The notes under the pieces were generated by a model. It was not told where the DNA came from. It saw only the letters and a program-made list of their open reading frames with translations, and made no database searches. This document shows positions 36,249 to 46,020 of a DNA stretch of 64,000 nt, in pieces. A program made the position numbers and the translations under genes. This DNA comes from an uncultured Mycoplasmatales bacterium (GTDB lineage Bacteria; Bacillota_I; Bacilli_A; Mycoplasmatales; Mycoplasmoidaceae). The stretch covers positions 20,350 to 84,349 of the forward strand of contig CAJTRF010000001.1 in NCBI GenBank assembly GCA_910578525.1, in the 5' to 3' direction. Each line of letters begins with the position of its first letter. Within the stretch, counting starts at the first letter, position 1.

Positions 36249-37183
36249 TAGTTGTACCTCCTCAAACATCTTAGCTTTGCACTACGTGCACGATTATTAA
36301 ATTTAACTTCTTCTTGTGAAGCAACAACTGGTTTCTTAGTTAAAAGTTCAAAATCAGTTGCTGTATTCATAATTGGAACTTCTTTTGGAATATGCGTTAT
36401 AGTTATGTTGTTAAAAAATTGTTTCACAATTCTATCTTCCAAAGAATGGAAAGTAATAATTACCATTCTGCCATCCTTATTTAATAAATTAGTTCCATCA
36501 CTTAATAATTTTTTTAAATTATCTAACTCATGATTTACTTCAATTCTAATTGCTTGGAAGTAAACACGAGCTGGATGTTTAGATTTGAACAACTCTTTCT
36601 TATTAACATTATTTTTAATAATGTTAACTAATTCATCAGTTGTTTCAATAGCATGATTTTTACGAGTAAAAATGATTGCATTAACAATTCTTCTTGGATT
36701 TGATACTTCACCATATTGTTTGAAAATTCTTGTTAATTCTTTAGCATCATATTCATTAATTACTTTGTAAGCATCTAATAGATCATCCTGATTCATTCTC
36801 ATGTCAAGTCTTGCATTTTGATGATAACTAAATCCACGTTTTGCATCATCAAACATAGGAGAACTAACACCAAGATCAGCGATAATACCATCAACTTTTG
36901 AAATATTTAACTTATTCAAAATCATTTTAATATTTTTGAAATTATCATTGACCAAAATAACATTAATGTTGTTTTGATATTTTTTTAGCAAGTAGTCATA
37001 TGCTTGTTTGTCTGTATCTAAACAAATAATCTTGCCTTCATCATTTAAGCAAGATAAAATTTTATTTGTATGTCCGCCTCTTCCGCAAGTGCAATCTATA
37101 TAGATGCCATTAGGCTTTATCGACAAATACTCTATTGATTCATTAAGTAAAACCGGATTATGTAAACTATTCATTGTCTTCAT
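36248..37183 (-). CDS. rsmH: 16S rRNA m4C1402 methyltransferase RsmH (MraW)
   Basis: Methylates C1402 of 16S rRNA with SAM. It has 311 residues. Motifs are HNPVLLNESIEYL, YIDCTCGRGGHT (SAM site), DGIIADLGVSSPMFDDA-like, RGFSYHQNARLDMRM, and the ending FNNRARSAKLRCLRRYN. An alternative ATG at 37174 would remove three residues. It overlaps the mraZ 3' end by up to 17 bases and donates its stop to the start of the FtsA-like gene. Confidence 0.96.
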   Translation of the reverse strand: MKTMNSLHNPVLLNESIEYLSIKPNGIYIDCTCGRGGHTNKILSCLNDEGKIICLDTDKQAYDYLLKKYQNNINVILVNDNFKNIKMILNKLNISKVDGIIADLGVSSPMFDDAKRGFSYHQNARLDMRMNQDDLLDAYKVINEYDAKELTRIFKQYGEVSNPRRIVNAIIFTRKNHAIETTDELVNIIKNNVNKKELFKSKHPARVYFQAIRIEVNHELDNLKKLLSDGTNLLNKDGRMVIITFHSLEDRIVKQFFNNITITHIPKEVPIMNTATDFELLTKKPVVASQEEVKFNNRARSAKLRCLRRYN

Positions 37184-37601
37184 TTAATTTATCAGCTACC
37201 GTTTCAAACACTTTATCTGTTTGAGCTTTATATTTGTTGTAAGTACTTGTATCTCAAATTTCAATTTTGTTACCAACACCAATGATTGTTACATTTTTTG
37301 AAATTTTAGCTTCAGCTAATAAGTTTGCTGGAACCAAAATCCTTTTAGCATTATCTAATTTAATATCAGCAGCATTTGCTAATAATTGTCTTGTTACAAT
37401 TCTTGTATCTTTTTTATTTTGAGCTAATGCACTTAATTTTGATGCATAGTCATTGAAAGAGTTTATATCTCTTACTTCTAAGCAGCAGTCAAAGCCTTTA
37501 GACACTACAATATCACTACCTAAAGCTTGTGCAAATTTTGCAGGCATTGATAGTCTGTTTTTAGAATCTAAGTTGTGATTGTATGTTCCTAGGAAAATCA
37601 T
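37167..37601 (-). CDS. mraZ: Transcriptional regulator MraZ
   Basis: A 144-residue AbrB-like regulator with two tandem MraZ domains. The start is the ATG at 37601: MIFLGTYNHNLDSKNRLSMPAKF is the family beginning, with DSKNRLSMPAKF recurring in shape as DNAKRILVPANL in the second domain. An in-frame ATG at 37643 lies within the operator and promoter region and is rejected. It is first in the division operon and, by analogy with other mycoplasmas, controls that operon through the box repeats just upstream. A TGA Trp at 37254-37256 lies inside the C-terminal tail. Confidence 0.95.
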
Positions 37602-37603
37602 AT

Positions 37604-37633
37604 TTACCACTTTGTCCCACTTCTTAACACTTT
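37604..37633 (-). promoter_or_regulatory. MraZ operator: three 10-bp-spaced AAAGTG-type boxes
   Basis: Reading the minus strand, three successive 10-base units are AAAGTGTTAA, GAAGTGGGAC and AAAGTGGTAA, ending 2 bases before the mraZ ATG. The core AAGTG recurs with exact helical-turn spacing. Known mycoplasma MraZ sites are runs of AAAGTG(T/G) boxes with short spacers, so the match is strong. The block spans the expected transcription start, so bound MraZ would affect initiation of the division operon. Confidence 0.85.
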
Positions 37634-37634
37634 T

Positions 37635-37662
37635 ATTATACATAAAAGATAAATTTTGTCAA
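37635..37662 (-). promoter_or_regulatory. Division-operon promoter
   Basis: On the minus strand TTGACA (37657-37662) and TATAAT (37635-37640) are separated by 16 bases, both perfect consensus hexamers. The first transcribed base would fall at about 37628, within the MraZ boxes. This is the best promoter match in the window. Confidence 0.88.
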
Positions 37663-37702
37663 TTTTTTTTAAAAATTTATAAATATGTTGGTTTGCAAGC
37701 AG

Positions 37703-37728
37703 AAAAAAAGACGCCTTTTTAGCGCCTT
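37703..37728 (-). terminator. Rho-independent terminator of the ackA operon
   Basis: On the minus strand AAGGCGC pairs with GCGTCTT (one G-T pair) around the loop TAAAAAG, followed by seven T. It lies 17 bases beyond the stop of the small Cys-rich gene and upstream of the mraZ promoter, insulating the two transcription units. Confidence 0.8.
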
Positions 37729-37744
37729 AATTCTTTTGTTTTTT

Positions 37745-37897
37745 TTAGATTTTATGCTTTTTTTCAAAATCTTCTAGAGTAATGCAAATCCCTTCTCCAT
37801 CACAACATTTTTTGTTTTTACATCGTGGATTTTTATCTAAATCTGCAATAAATCTTTCTAAATCATCTTGAGAGATTTTTTCTTCTTTTTTAACCAT
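37745..37897 (-). CDS. Small Cys-rich hypothetical protein downstream of ackA
   Basis: Not recognised. A 50-codon reading frame, MVKKEEKISQDDLERFIADL and onward, ends in KKHKI. It contains four cysteines in the cluster CKNKKCCDGEGIC, flanked by acidic helices (DDLERFIADLDKN; LEDFEKKH). Spacing of the cysteines suggests metal binding. It starts 2 bases after the ackA stop and ends just before a terminator, so it is very likely a real, cotranscribed gene. The amino-acid composition is protein-like and there is no overlap with another gene. The function is unknown. Confidence 0.65.
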   Translation of the reverse strand: MVKKEEKISQDDLERFIADLDKNPRCKNKKCCDGEGICITLEDFEKKHKI

Positions 37898-37899
37898 AA

Positions 37900-39093
37900 C
37901 TATTTAGTTAAATTTTGAACGTCGTTTGCAATCATTAATTCTTCATCCGTTCTAACTCTATATATAGGATATGTAGCACTGTTTGAAGAAACTAAAATGT
38001 AATCATTATATTTTTCAATTAATTTTTTATCATTAATTTCTGCATTAAATAGCTTGATATTTTTGCAAGTTTCATTAACAATATAATTTTGGTTTTCACC
38101 AACACCTGCTGTGAAAACAATTGCGTCAACCTTTCCTTCTAATTCGTTTGCATATGAAACAATGTATTTAGCAATTCTTTTAACATACATTGTTAATGCA
38201 AATTTAGCATCTTTATTACCTTTTTCAAGTTTATTACATACATCACGAACATCTGATGAACCTACAAGTCCTTGTAAACCTGACTTTTTATTTAAAGTTT
38301 CATCTATTTGTTTATCATTCATTCCTTTTCTCATTAAGAAAACTGCAACAGATGGATCCATATCTCCACACCTTGTTCCCATTACTAATCCTTCTAATGG
38401 AGTTAACCCCATTGAAGTGTCATAAGATTTTGAATTTTTAATTGCAGAAATAGAAGCACCATTACCAATATGACAAACAATTAAATTTACTTGTTTCTTA
38501 TGAAGGATTTTTTCCATTTGCTTTGTAATGTATTTGTATGAAATACCATGGTAACCAAATTTTCTAATTTCTCATTTATCTGCTAATTGTTTGTCAATTG
38601 CATATCTGTAATTTAATTCAGGAATTGTTGAATGAAATGAATTATCAAATGCTGCAATATTTTTTACCTTTGGTAATTTTTTCATGAAAATCTTAATAAC
38701 TTTTAATTCATGAGGATTATGTAACGGAGCTACTGGTATATGATCTTCAATAACTTTTAAACATTTATCATTTACAAGAACAGAGTTAGTGTAAACTGTA
38801 CCACAGTTTACAACTCTATGACCAATACCACTAAACTCAGTAATTTTATTATAAATTTTATGAGTTTTCATTTGTTTCAAAATTAAATCAATTGCATCAG
38901 TGTGATCTTTAATGTTGATTTTTTTCTCATAAGTTTTAAATTTCTTACCAGCTAAGCAATTGATTTTAAAATTACCATCAATTCCAATTCTTTCACAAAG
39001 ACCATAACAAATGACTTTGTGATTTTTACCTAAAAATACTTTGTATTTTAATGAGCTGCTACCAGCATTAATAATTAATATCTTTTTATCCAT
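37900..39093 (-). CDS. ackA: Acetate kinase
   Basis: Converts acetyl phosphate and ADP to acetate and ATP, the last ATP-yielding step of pyruvate breakdown. It has 397 residues. The signature LIINAGSSSLKYKVF opens the protein. HRVVNCG, the active-site region VAPLHNPHEL, FDNSFH and CHIGNGASISAIKNSKSYDT follow, and VFTAGVGEN closes the nucleotide site. The TATAAT-like box at 39119-39124 (minus strand) lies 26 bases before the ATG. The small Cys-rich gene follows directly. No pta is in the window. Confidence 0.97.
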
Positions 39094-39156
39094 ATTTTTT
39101 TATTATTCTATATTAAGAATTATATTATTTATTTATATAATATAAATAATTAAAAT
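39094..39156. promoter_or_regulatory. Divergent promoter region ackA / plsC
   Basis: A 63-base, almost pure AT gap between divergent genes. TATAAT occurs on the plus strand at 39136-39141 (15 bases before plsC) and on the minus strand at 39119-39124 (26 bases before ackA). The -35 regions are weak, so both leaders would be short. Confidence 0.5.
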
Positions 39157-39942
39157 ATGGTCAGAGTTATAAAAAGTTTTTTTCATTATTTACTAGTTCC
39201 ATTTGTATTTATTAGTTTAGCTTGAAGTGTATGAAGAGCAAAAGTAAAAGCAAAAAAATACAAAAAAGAACCAATGGTTCATACAGCCGATGTTAGATAT
39301 AAAATGGTTTACAAAATTTGTAAAAGAGTATTATTTTGTAAAAATATTCATGTAGATGCTCAAGGTTTCGAAGACATGTCATTAACTCCAAAACTATTAA
39401 TTGGTAATCATAAATCTAATTTAGATGCAATTGTAATGATTAAGGTTTTATATGAAATAAGCCCTAACTTCCGTTTTACTTTTTTGTGTAAAAAAGAATT
39501 GCAAAAAAATGCAGCTATTAGAGCTTGTATAGATTTGATTGATGGTATTTATATTGATCGTAATAATCCAAGAGCAATTCTTGATGTTATTAGACAAGAA
39601 AAAGAATTATTAAACCAAAACTATACATTAGTTGTGTTCCCAGAGGGAACAAGAGTCTTCTCACATGAATTTGGAGAATTTAAACCTGGTGCTTTTAAAG
39701 TGGCTTACGAAAGTTTTGTTCCGGTTGCTTTCTTCACACTTTATGGGACAAGCGGTAGACTTGATAAAAATAAAGAGCATAAAGTTAAAGGCGATATTAT
39801 TGTTAAATACAATGGTATGATGAGACCACAAGAATTCATTACAACAACTGCAGTTAATTTAGCTGGAAAAATAAAAAATATCATTAAAAATTCTTATGAT
39901 AAAATTTTTAATGATAATACTAAAAAAGGAGAAAAAAAATAA
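39157..39942 (+). CDS. plsC: 1-acyl-sn-glycerol-3-phosphate acyltransferase
   Basis: Adds the second acyl chain to lysophosphatidate in membrane phospholipid synthesis. It has 261 residues. An N-terminal hydrophobic segment (FFHYLLVPFVFISLAWSVW) anchors it. The acyltransferase HX4D motif is GNHKSNLDAI, and FPEGTRVFS is the glycerol-phosphate binding motif. The start at 39157 includes this anchor; a later ATG would drop it. The stop shares a base with the thyA start. Confidence 0.92.
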
Positions 39943-40811
39943 TGAAACAATATTTGGATTTATTACAACACATTTTAGATAAAGGTAAAAAAAGACATAA
40001 CCGTACAGGGGTTGATACAATTTCAACCTTTGGTTACCAAACAAGATATGATATTTCTGAATCATTTCCGTTGTTAACAACAAAGAAAGTTTTTTATAAA
40101 TCAATGATTTATGAATTGCTTTGATTCATCAAAGGTGACACTAATATTAAATATTTAGTTGATCATAACTGTAATATTTGAAATGAATGACCTTATGAAA
40201 TTTATAAAAAATCTCCTGATTTCCAAGGTGAAGATTTAAAGCAATTCGTAGAAAAAATTAGAAACGATGCTGAATTTGCTAAAAAACATGGTAATTTAGG
40301 TCCTGTTTATGGAAAACAATGAAGAAATTCTTATGGATTTGACCAATTACAAAATGTTGTTGATCAAATTAAAAACAATCCTGACTCTCGTAGATTAATT
40401 GTTTGTGCTTGAAACCCAAGCCAAGTATGCAATATGGCATTGCCGCCCTGTCATGCATTATTTCAATTTTATGTAGAAGACGGAAAATACCTATCATGTC
40501 AACTATACCAAAGAAGTGCTGATGCTTTTTTAGGTGTTCCATTTAATATCCCAAGTTATTCGTTATTAACTTACATAATTGCTGATATGACTGGATTAAA
40601 ACCAAAAGAATTTATTCACTCATTTGGTGATCTACATATTTATGTAAACCATTTAGATCAAGTACATGAACAACTATCGCGTACTCCTAAACACCAACCA
40701 AAACTAATTATTAAAAATCATCACGATAGAATTGAAGACTATGTCTTCGAAGATTTTGAAATTGTAGATTACGATCCAGCTCCTGCAATTAAAGCTCCAG
40801 TTGCTGTATAA
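39942..40811 (+). CDS. thyA: Thymidylate synthase
   Basis: Methylates dUMP to dTMP, turning methylene-THF into DHF. It has 289 residues. The catalytic Cys170 is in MALPPCHALFQFYVE. Other motifs are RTGVDTISTFGYQ, DSRRLIVCAWNP, QRSADAFLGVPFNI and HIYVNHLDQ. Several Trp are TGA. It is coupled to plsC (TAATG) and followed after 9 bases by DHFR, its recycling partner. The cell can therefore make dTMP de novo as well as salvage thymidine. Confidence 0.97.
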
Positions 40812-40820
40812 ATAAAATAT

Positions 40821-41273
40821 ATGTTAAAAATGATTTGATGTGAAGATGCCAATCACGGTATCGGAATAAATAATAAAATGCCTTGGGATATCAAGGAAGA
40901 GATGAGACATTTTATAAAAACAACTAAAGGTCATACTGTTGTTATGGGTCGTAAAACTTTTGAATCTATTGGTAAACCATTACCAAATAGAACAAATATT
41001 GTTTTAACTAATAACCCTGACCTTAAAATTGATGGTGTGCAAATTATTCATGATTTTAACAAAATCATAGAACTAGCAAAATCGCAAGATATTTTTATAA
41101 TTGGTGGAGCATCTATATATAAGCAATTCTTACCATTTGCTGATGAATTAGTAATTTCAAAATTACCTGATACTTACCATTGCACTGAATACTTAAATTT
41201 TAATTTATCAAATTTTAAACTTAAAAATACAGAAGATTTTGGATTATTCAAAGTTAACTACTATGCAAAATAA
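40821..41273 (+). CDS. folA: Dihydrofolate reductase
   Basis: Reduces DHF to THF with NADPH, regenerating the cofactor used by ThyA next door and Fmt elsewhere. It has 150 residues. The start MLKMIWCEDANHGIGINNKMPW carries the conserved substrate-loop Trp and Pro. VVMGRKTFESIGKPLPNR and DIFIIGGASIYKQFL match the family. Its last codons overlap the scpA start by 11 bases. Confidence 0.95.
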
Positions 41274-42075
41274 AGACATTGAGTTTAATATTGATATTGA
41301 AGGATTCTCTGGACCACTTGATGTTCTAGATACACTTATTCGTGAAAACAAGATGGATATCCTTGATCTTAATATTTCTTTATTAGCTAATCAATACTAT
41401 GAATTTATTAAAAAGAATTTTAATAAATTCGAAATAGATAAATTAGGTAATTACCTTGTTATGGCTACTTATCTATTAGAGTTAAAGACAAAGAAAATTC
41501 TTCAAGGATTAGAAGAAACTCAAGAAGAATCAAATTTTGAATATGAACGTGATAAGTTGGTTGCTCAAATTATTGAATATCGTAAATACAAAGAAGTTTG
41601 TGAAAAATTAAATGTTAAACGTGAAAAGCGTCAAACACTTTATGCAAAACCTAGTGATATTGCAAAATTGAAAGAAGGATCTGAACGTTTCTATATAGAA
41701 AAACTTCCAAGTTATATAGATCCAGATAAATTATTAAAATCAATTATTAGTGCATACGAAAAATATCACTTCTCTTTATTTTCTAAAAATAAAATTATTG
41801 TTCAAGAATTGTCTGTTGATGACATTAAAAAAGATCTTATCTCTTTTCTAAATACATCAAAAAAAATTACTTCGTTTGGCGAATATTTATTCTCAGTTGA
41901 TGAATTAAAAATTTCTGAGCAATACATTGTTACAACGTTTTTAGCTCTTTTAGAATTAGTTAAATATGATGTTATAGTTTTGGAACAAAACGAACAAACA
42001 AATGAGATAATAATTACTATTAAGGATCTAAATAATTCTAAAATAGCTTTAGGCCAAGGAGGGTTACATGAATAA
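41263..42075 (+). CDS. scpA: Segregation and condensation protein A
   Basis: The kleisin of the SMC complex, which bridges SMC heads in chromosome compaction. It has 270 residues from the ATG at 41263; an earlier ATG at 41239 lies well within folA. It begins EFNIDIEGFSGPLDVLDTLI and has DILDLNISLLANQYYEFI, then a Glu/Lys-rich centre and a winged-helix end (ITSFGEYLFSVDEL). It overlaps scpB by 8 bases, the usual pairing. Confidence 0.95.
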   Translation: MQNKDIEFNIDIEGFSGPLDVLDTLIRENKMDILDLNISLLANQYYEFIKKNFNKFEIDKLGNYLVMATYLLELKTKKILQGLEETQEESNFEYERDKLVAQIIEYRKYKEVCEKLNVKREKRQTLYAKPSDIAKLKEGSERFYIEKLPSYIDPDKLLKSIISAYEKYHFSLFSKNKIIVQELSVDDIKKDLISFLNTSKKITSFGEYLFSVDELKISEQYIVTTFLALLELVKYDVIVLEQNEQTNEIIITIKDLNNSKIALGQGGLHE

Positions 42076-42640
42076 TAAATCAATTATCGAGAGTATTTTA
42101 TATACATCAGGAAACGATGGAGTTGATATCAATACTTTTAAGAAAGTATTAGGTATTGAATCAGAAGAAATTATTAAGTTAATTAATGAATTAAAAACTA
42201 AGTATGAATCTGATCAGGATTCTGGTTTGTTAATCAAAAAATACGGAAACTCTTTTTATTTATTGTCTAAAGAAGATAATAATCAACATATTGCTAAAGC
42301 AATGAATTACGCTTCTAAAAATCCTTTAACTCCTGCGATGATGGAAGTATTAGCAATCATTGCATACAACAACCCTTGTACATCAACTAAAATCGAAAAA
42401 ATTAGAGGTGTGGACTCTAAGAATGCAATTAGTAAACTAATAGCATTGAATTTAATTAAAGAAGCCGGACGTGACACAACTCCTGGTTGTCCATATTTGT
42501 ATAAGACAACTCAAGAATTCTTAAATTTATTTGGCATTAAAGCTTTGAGCAACTTGCCTAAATTAAAAGATTCTGATCAAAGTTTACTTGAGGAAACTGA
42601 TGTTGATTTCTTTAATTCTAATAGAATTGAAGAAGAATAA
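42068..42640 (+). CDS. scpB: Segregation and condensation protein B
   Basis: Binds ScpA in the SMC condensin. It has 190 residues with two winged-helix domains: SIIESILYTSGNDGVDI at the start and PAMMEVLAIIAYNNPCTSTK with KIRGVDSKNAI-like IRGVDSKNAISKL in the second. A strong AGGAGGG lies just before the ATG within scpA. The end abuts the convergent DegV gene with no space, so transcripts may overlap. Confidence 0.95.
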   Translation: MNNKSIIESILYTSGNDGVDINTFKKVLGIESEEIIKLINELKTKYESDQDSGLLIKKYGNSFYLLSKEDNNQHIAKAMNYASKNPLTPAMMEVLAIIAYNNPCTSTKIEKIRGVDSKNAISKLIALNLIKEAGRDTTPGCPYLYKTTQEFLNLFGIKALSNLPKLKDSDQSLLEETDVDFFNSNRIEEE

Positions 42641-43504
42641 TTATTCTACTCTTACAATAATTGCAGCGTAATCAATACCTGTATGCACAGTAATTACTGA
42701 TGGTAAAACATCTCTTGGTGTTTTATCGTTTAATTTATATTCTTTCTTTAATAAATCTATTAATGGCTCAATATCGTACTTATTGTTGTGATAATTTACT
42801 TTCATTAAAACTGCGTTTTTAATTTTAGATTTATCTAAATTAATTCTTTCATTAAATGTCTTAGTTAAAATCTTAACACAATTTTCATATTTAGATGCTT
42901 TGTCTAAAAATACTAAACCATTATGATCATATGTAATGATCAATTTAAGATTTAACACTTTTGCAAACATTCCTTTAAAATTGCTTACTCTTCCACCTTT
43001 AACTAATTGATCAACATTTGGAACAATTAAAAAACCTAGTCATTTTTTCTTTTCAGATTCAATATAATTTTTAACTATTTCTTCAGTTAGATCTTTCTTC
43101 TTAGAAAGTTCTATTAATTCTTCTAATTGAATTCTACTTCATCTAGACAATGAGTATTGTGGAATAACATGAACGTTTTTGTAATCTTCAACTACCATTC
43201 TTCATGTATTAATAGCAGAAGAAAGTTTCTCATGAATTGGTAAGACAAATATATCATCATATTTGTCTGCAATCTTATCTAGTAATTCAGCGATCATTCC
43301 AGGAGAAGGTTGGCTTGTGCTAACATTAATTCCTTTATTAATCAATTCGCAAACCTCTTTATTATCAATTTCAATTAAATCTTTGTATGATGTGATTTGA
43401 CCATCAAGGTTTTTATTAATTATTAAAGGCATGTAGTATACGTTTGGATACTCACCTTCTTTAATTCCAGATGATGAATCAACAATAAAAGCAACTTTCT
43501 TCAT
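42641..43504 (-). CDS. DegV family (fatty-acid binding) protein
   Basis: A 287-residue DegV protein, the FakB type that presents fatty acids to a FakA kinase for phospholipid synthesis. It begins KVAFIVDSSSGIKEGEY, with the DSSS lipid-binding loop, and has VSTSQPSPGMIAELL, a hallmark of the family, plus GFLIVPNVDQLVKGGRVSNFK in the middle. The C-terminal VHTGIDYAAIIV matches the domain end. The kinase partner is not in the window, though it would feed the same pathway as PlsC. Confidence 0.9.
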
Positions 43505-43547
43505 ATTAAAATAATTATACTAATTATAAATAATTTATTTAATTGCT

Positions 43548-44138
43548 ATGATAGGATGTTTTTACAACAAAAATTCATTAAATGACACATTAATCCTTAA
43601 TGTGTCAAATGAAAAACCAATTAAAATTGACCAAAATAATAATTATTGTTTAGGTTTTGATAGAAACAATGAAGTTTGTTTTATAAATATCTTTAATTTT
43701 TCTAAATATGACAATTTTGATAAAAGTTATTTTTTGTTTAATGATCAATTAAACAAAATAGTTATGGATATCTGCAAAGTTGATTTATCTAAATATGTAA
43801 ACAAAAATAACTTTGTTATTGGTCACATTGATGAATGTGAAGAGATTTCTGGAACTCACTTGCATAAATGTAAAGTTAATATTGGTAACGAAATACTCGA
43901 TATTATATGTGGTGCTAAAAATGCTAGAAAAGATTTAAATGTAGTTGTTGCTACTATTGGAGCTATATTACCTAATGGTAAAAGGATTAATAAAGGTAAA
44001 TTACTAGGAATTGAATCTTTTGGTATGTTGTGTTCAGCAAAAGAGTTAGGAATTACTAATAAAAAATTCAATGATCAAGGAATCATTGAATTAAATAGTA
44101 CTTATCTTGTTGGAAGTTCTTTCAACGAAATGTTTTAG
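43548..44138 (+). CDS. ytpR: YtpR-like tRNA-binding domain protein
   Basis: A 196-residue protein with an N-terminal region of unknown fold and a C-terminal EMAP/PheT-type tRNA-binding OB domain. The domain spans about residues 88-190: FVIGHIDECEEISGTHLHKC, DIICGAKNARKDLNVVVATI, LPNGKRINKGKLLGIESFGM and LCSAKELGI. This matches the stand-alone YtpR family of Firmicutes, whose role is unclear. It converges on and overlaps the next gene by 4 bases. Confidence 0.88.
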   Translation: MIGCFYNKNSLNDTLILNVSNEKPIKIDQNNNYCLGFDRNNEVCFINIFNFSKYDNFDKSYFLFNDQLNKIVMDICKVDLSKYVNKNNFVIGHIDECEEISGTHLHKCKVNIGNEILDIICGAKNARKDLNVVVATIGAILPNGKRINKGKLLGIESFGMLCSAKELGITNKKFNDQGIIELNSTYLVGSSFNEMF

Positions 44139-45133
44139 ACTTTGTAATATCCTACTCAGAATGGACGCTTTGCTTTAACATTAGGTATTTTGTAAGGACG
44201 TAAAAGTTGAACCGCTCAGTTTAATCATACAATACCCGAAGCAATTAAAGTCAACAATAGAATTGTTATTACTTCTTTGAAATATCATGGAATGTCGCCT
44301 AATACAGCTCCAAATCCTGAAAACACACCATTAATTTGTTTAGGATCTGCTACTCCTTGAATTGCAGGCAAAATTTCTTTTAATCAGTCATTTTCAACTA
44401 TACCTGTACATTCAACAACAATGCCACTAATTGCAAAACTTTCATTTTCTATCTTTATTAATGAAGAAGCATATTTCATAACTGTAATGTATAAGAAGAA
44501 CACAATACATACAACTCCTGTATAAAATCAATTCTTCATCTTAACATTAGGTGTATTTAATAACACCCCTAAAGCAATGCAAGCAGATAACGCATGCATA
44601 GCATACTTTAATCTATATGGATCATTACCCATAAAGATATATTGAAAATTCAATTGAGCGTTTCCATCATCTCCAGGAAAAATTGATACAAACAATGTTA
44701 ATAATGCTCCTAATAGTTGAGGGCCTGCCAAATATGAAGCAACCTTTCTTGATGGTTGAAGTATTAAAGCTAATAATGAAGCTACAAAAAAGAAAGGACA
44801 AAAATCTGTAATAAATATTTTTGATAAACAGAATCCTAAATAAATTGAGCCAGCACGCATGAATTCTCCACTAGCAATCATTTGTGGATAATAAGGAGTT
44901 ACAATTTCTATTATTTTTTCTGAATCTCCTTGAGCAGAAACAACAGTAATTAATGCCTTAAGATCTGGTGCATATCTAAAAATAATAAAATAAACTAAAC
45001 AAATGATTGCAATAAATAATCAAAACAAATATGAATTTGTTAGTTTTTTAATAAATGGGTGTAAAGCTATTTGGAAAAACATTACAATTAATGTGATGGA
45101 AACCAATAATACCCCAACTGCTAGCGGTGTCAT
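44135..45133 (-). CDS. Hypothetical multi-pass membrane protein
   Basis: Not recognised. 332 residues with about eight membrane helices, starting AVGVLLVSITLIVMFFQIAL. An outside or inside loop of ~60 polar residues lies between YASSLIKIENESFAI and GVFSGFGAVLGDIPW. The middle contains an acidic FPGDDGNAQ loop. It resembles small integral membrane proteins of mycoplasmas of unknown role; transport is possible. The start at 45133 is the only sensible ATG. The 41-base gap to the divergent nuclease gene holds TATAAT-like boxes both ways. Confidence 0.68.
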
Positions 45134-45174
45134 ATTTTAATATAATTATATTAATTATACAAAATCTCATTTTT

Positions 45175-46020
45175 ATGCCTTTTACAAAAAATATTAACGA
45201 TGATTTTTCAATTAAAGATGATAGGATAGTTTTATCAAAAAATTACTTTGATAATTATCATAATCATTTTGCAAAAATCACCGGAACTAGATTTTCTTGT
45301 ATTTTAGGTCAAAATAAATTTTCATCTCCATTTAAAACTTGAGCTATTATGACAAAAATTTACAAAGAAGAGATGGATCCAACCTTATCAAAAGTTGGAT
45401 GTGCAATAGAACCAAAAGTAAGAGAATATGTAGAAAAAGAATTAGGATGCAAATATCTTTCTTATGATCCTGTTCAAATAAGATTTGATGTTTTTCATGA
45501 GAATAAAATTTTTGGTGGAATTCCAGATGGTGAACCAATAGTTAATGGACGTATTGATTATTCAAAATTCCCAATGTTAGAAATTAAAACAACTTCAATA
45601 GACAGTTTTGTTTACAAAAAAGAAAACGGAAGTTTGCTTATGAAAAAAGATGAAAAAGGTTATCCACTAATTAAACTTCCTGGCGAAAAAAGAAACAGTT
45701 GATATTGTGATAATGACATAGTCATTAGTGAAGAATATAAATATCAACTTGGTCTATACTTGTATTTAAGAAACATAGATAGAGGAATCTTTGCTGTTAC
45801 TTTTTTAACTGGTGAAGATTATGTTCATCCTGAAAATTATGTTGCAAATGAACACGAAATTGCTCTTGTTAATTTCTCAATTAATAATTTAGACCATTTT
45901 AAACAAAAGGTTGAATATGCAAAGCAATGATACATTGACCATATTCAAACAGGTATTTCTCCTAAAATGACAGCCGAAGATAAAAAATGGCTTAAAGAAG
46001 AGTTAGGTCAAGTGTTCTAA
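45175..46020 (+). CDS. YqaJ/RecB-like nuclease-fold protein
   Basis: A 281-residue protein with an apparent PD-(D/E)XK nuclease core: Glu79 in GCAIEPKVREYV, Asp118 in GGIPDGEP, Glu136 and Lys138 in PMLEIKTTS, then a helix with YKYQLGLYLYLRN, as in YqaJ/lambda-exonuclease-type proteins. Related mycoplasma proteins are annotated as putative nucleases. The upstream ATG at 45127 lies in the promoter gap, so 45175 (MPFTKNINDDFS) was chosen. The stop overlaps the thiI start by a base, so it is cotranscribed with thiI and the DHH gene. Repair or nucleic-acid scavenging is plausible. Confidence 0.75.
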
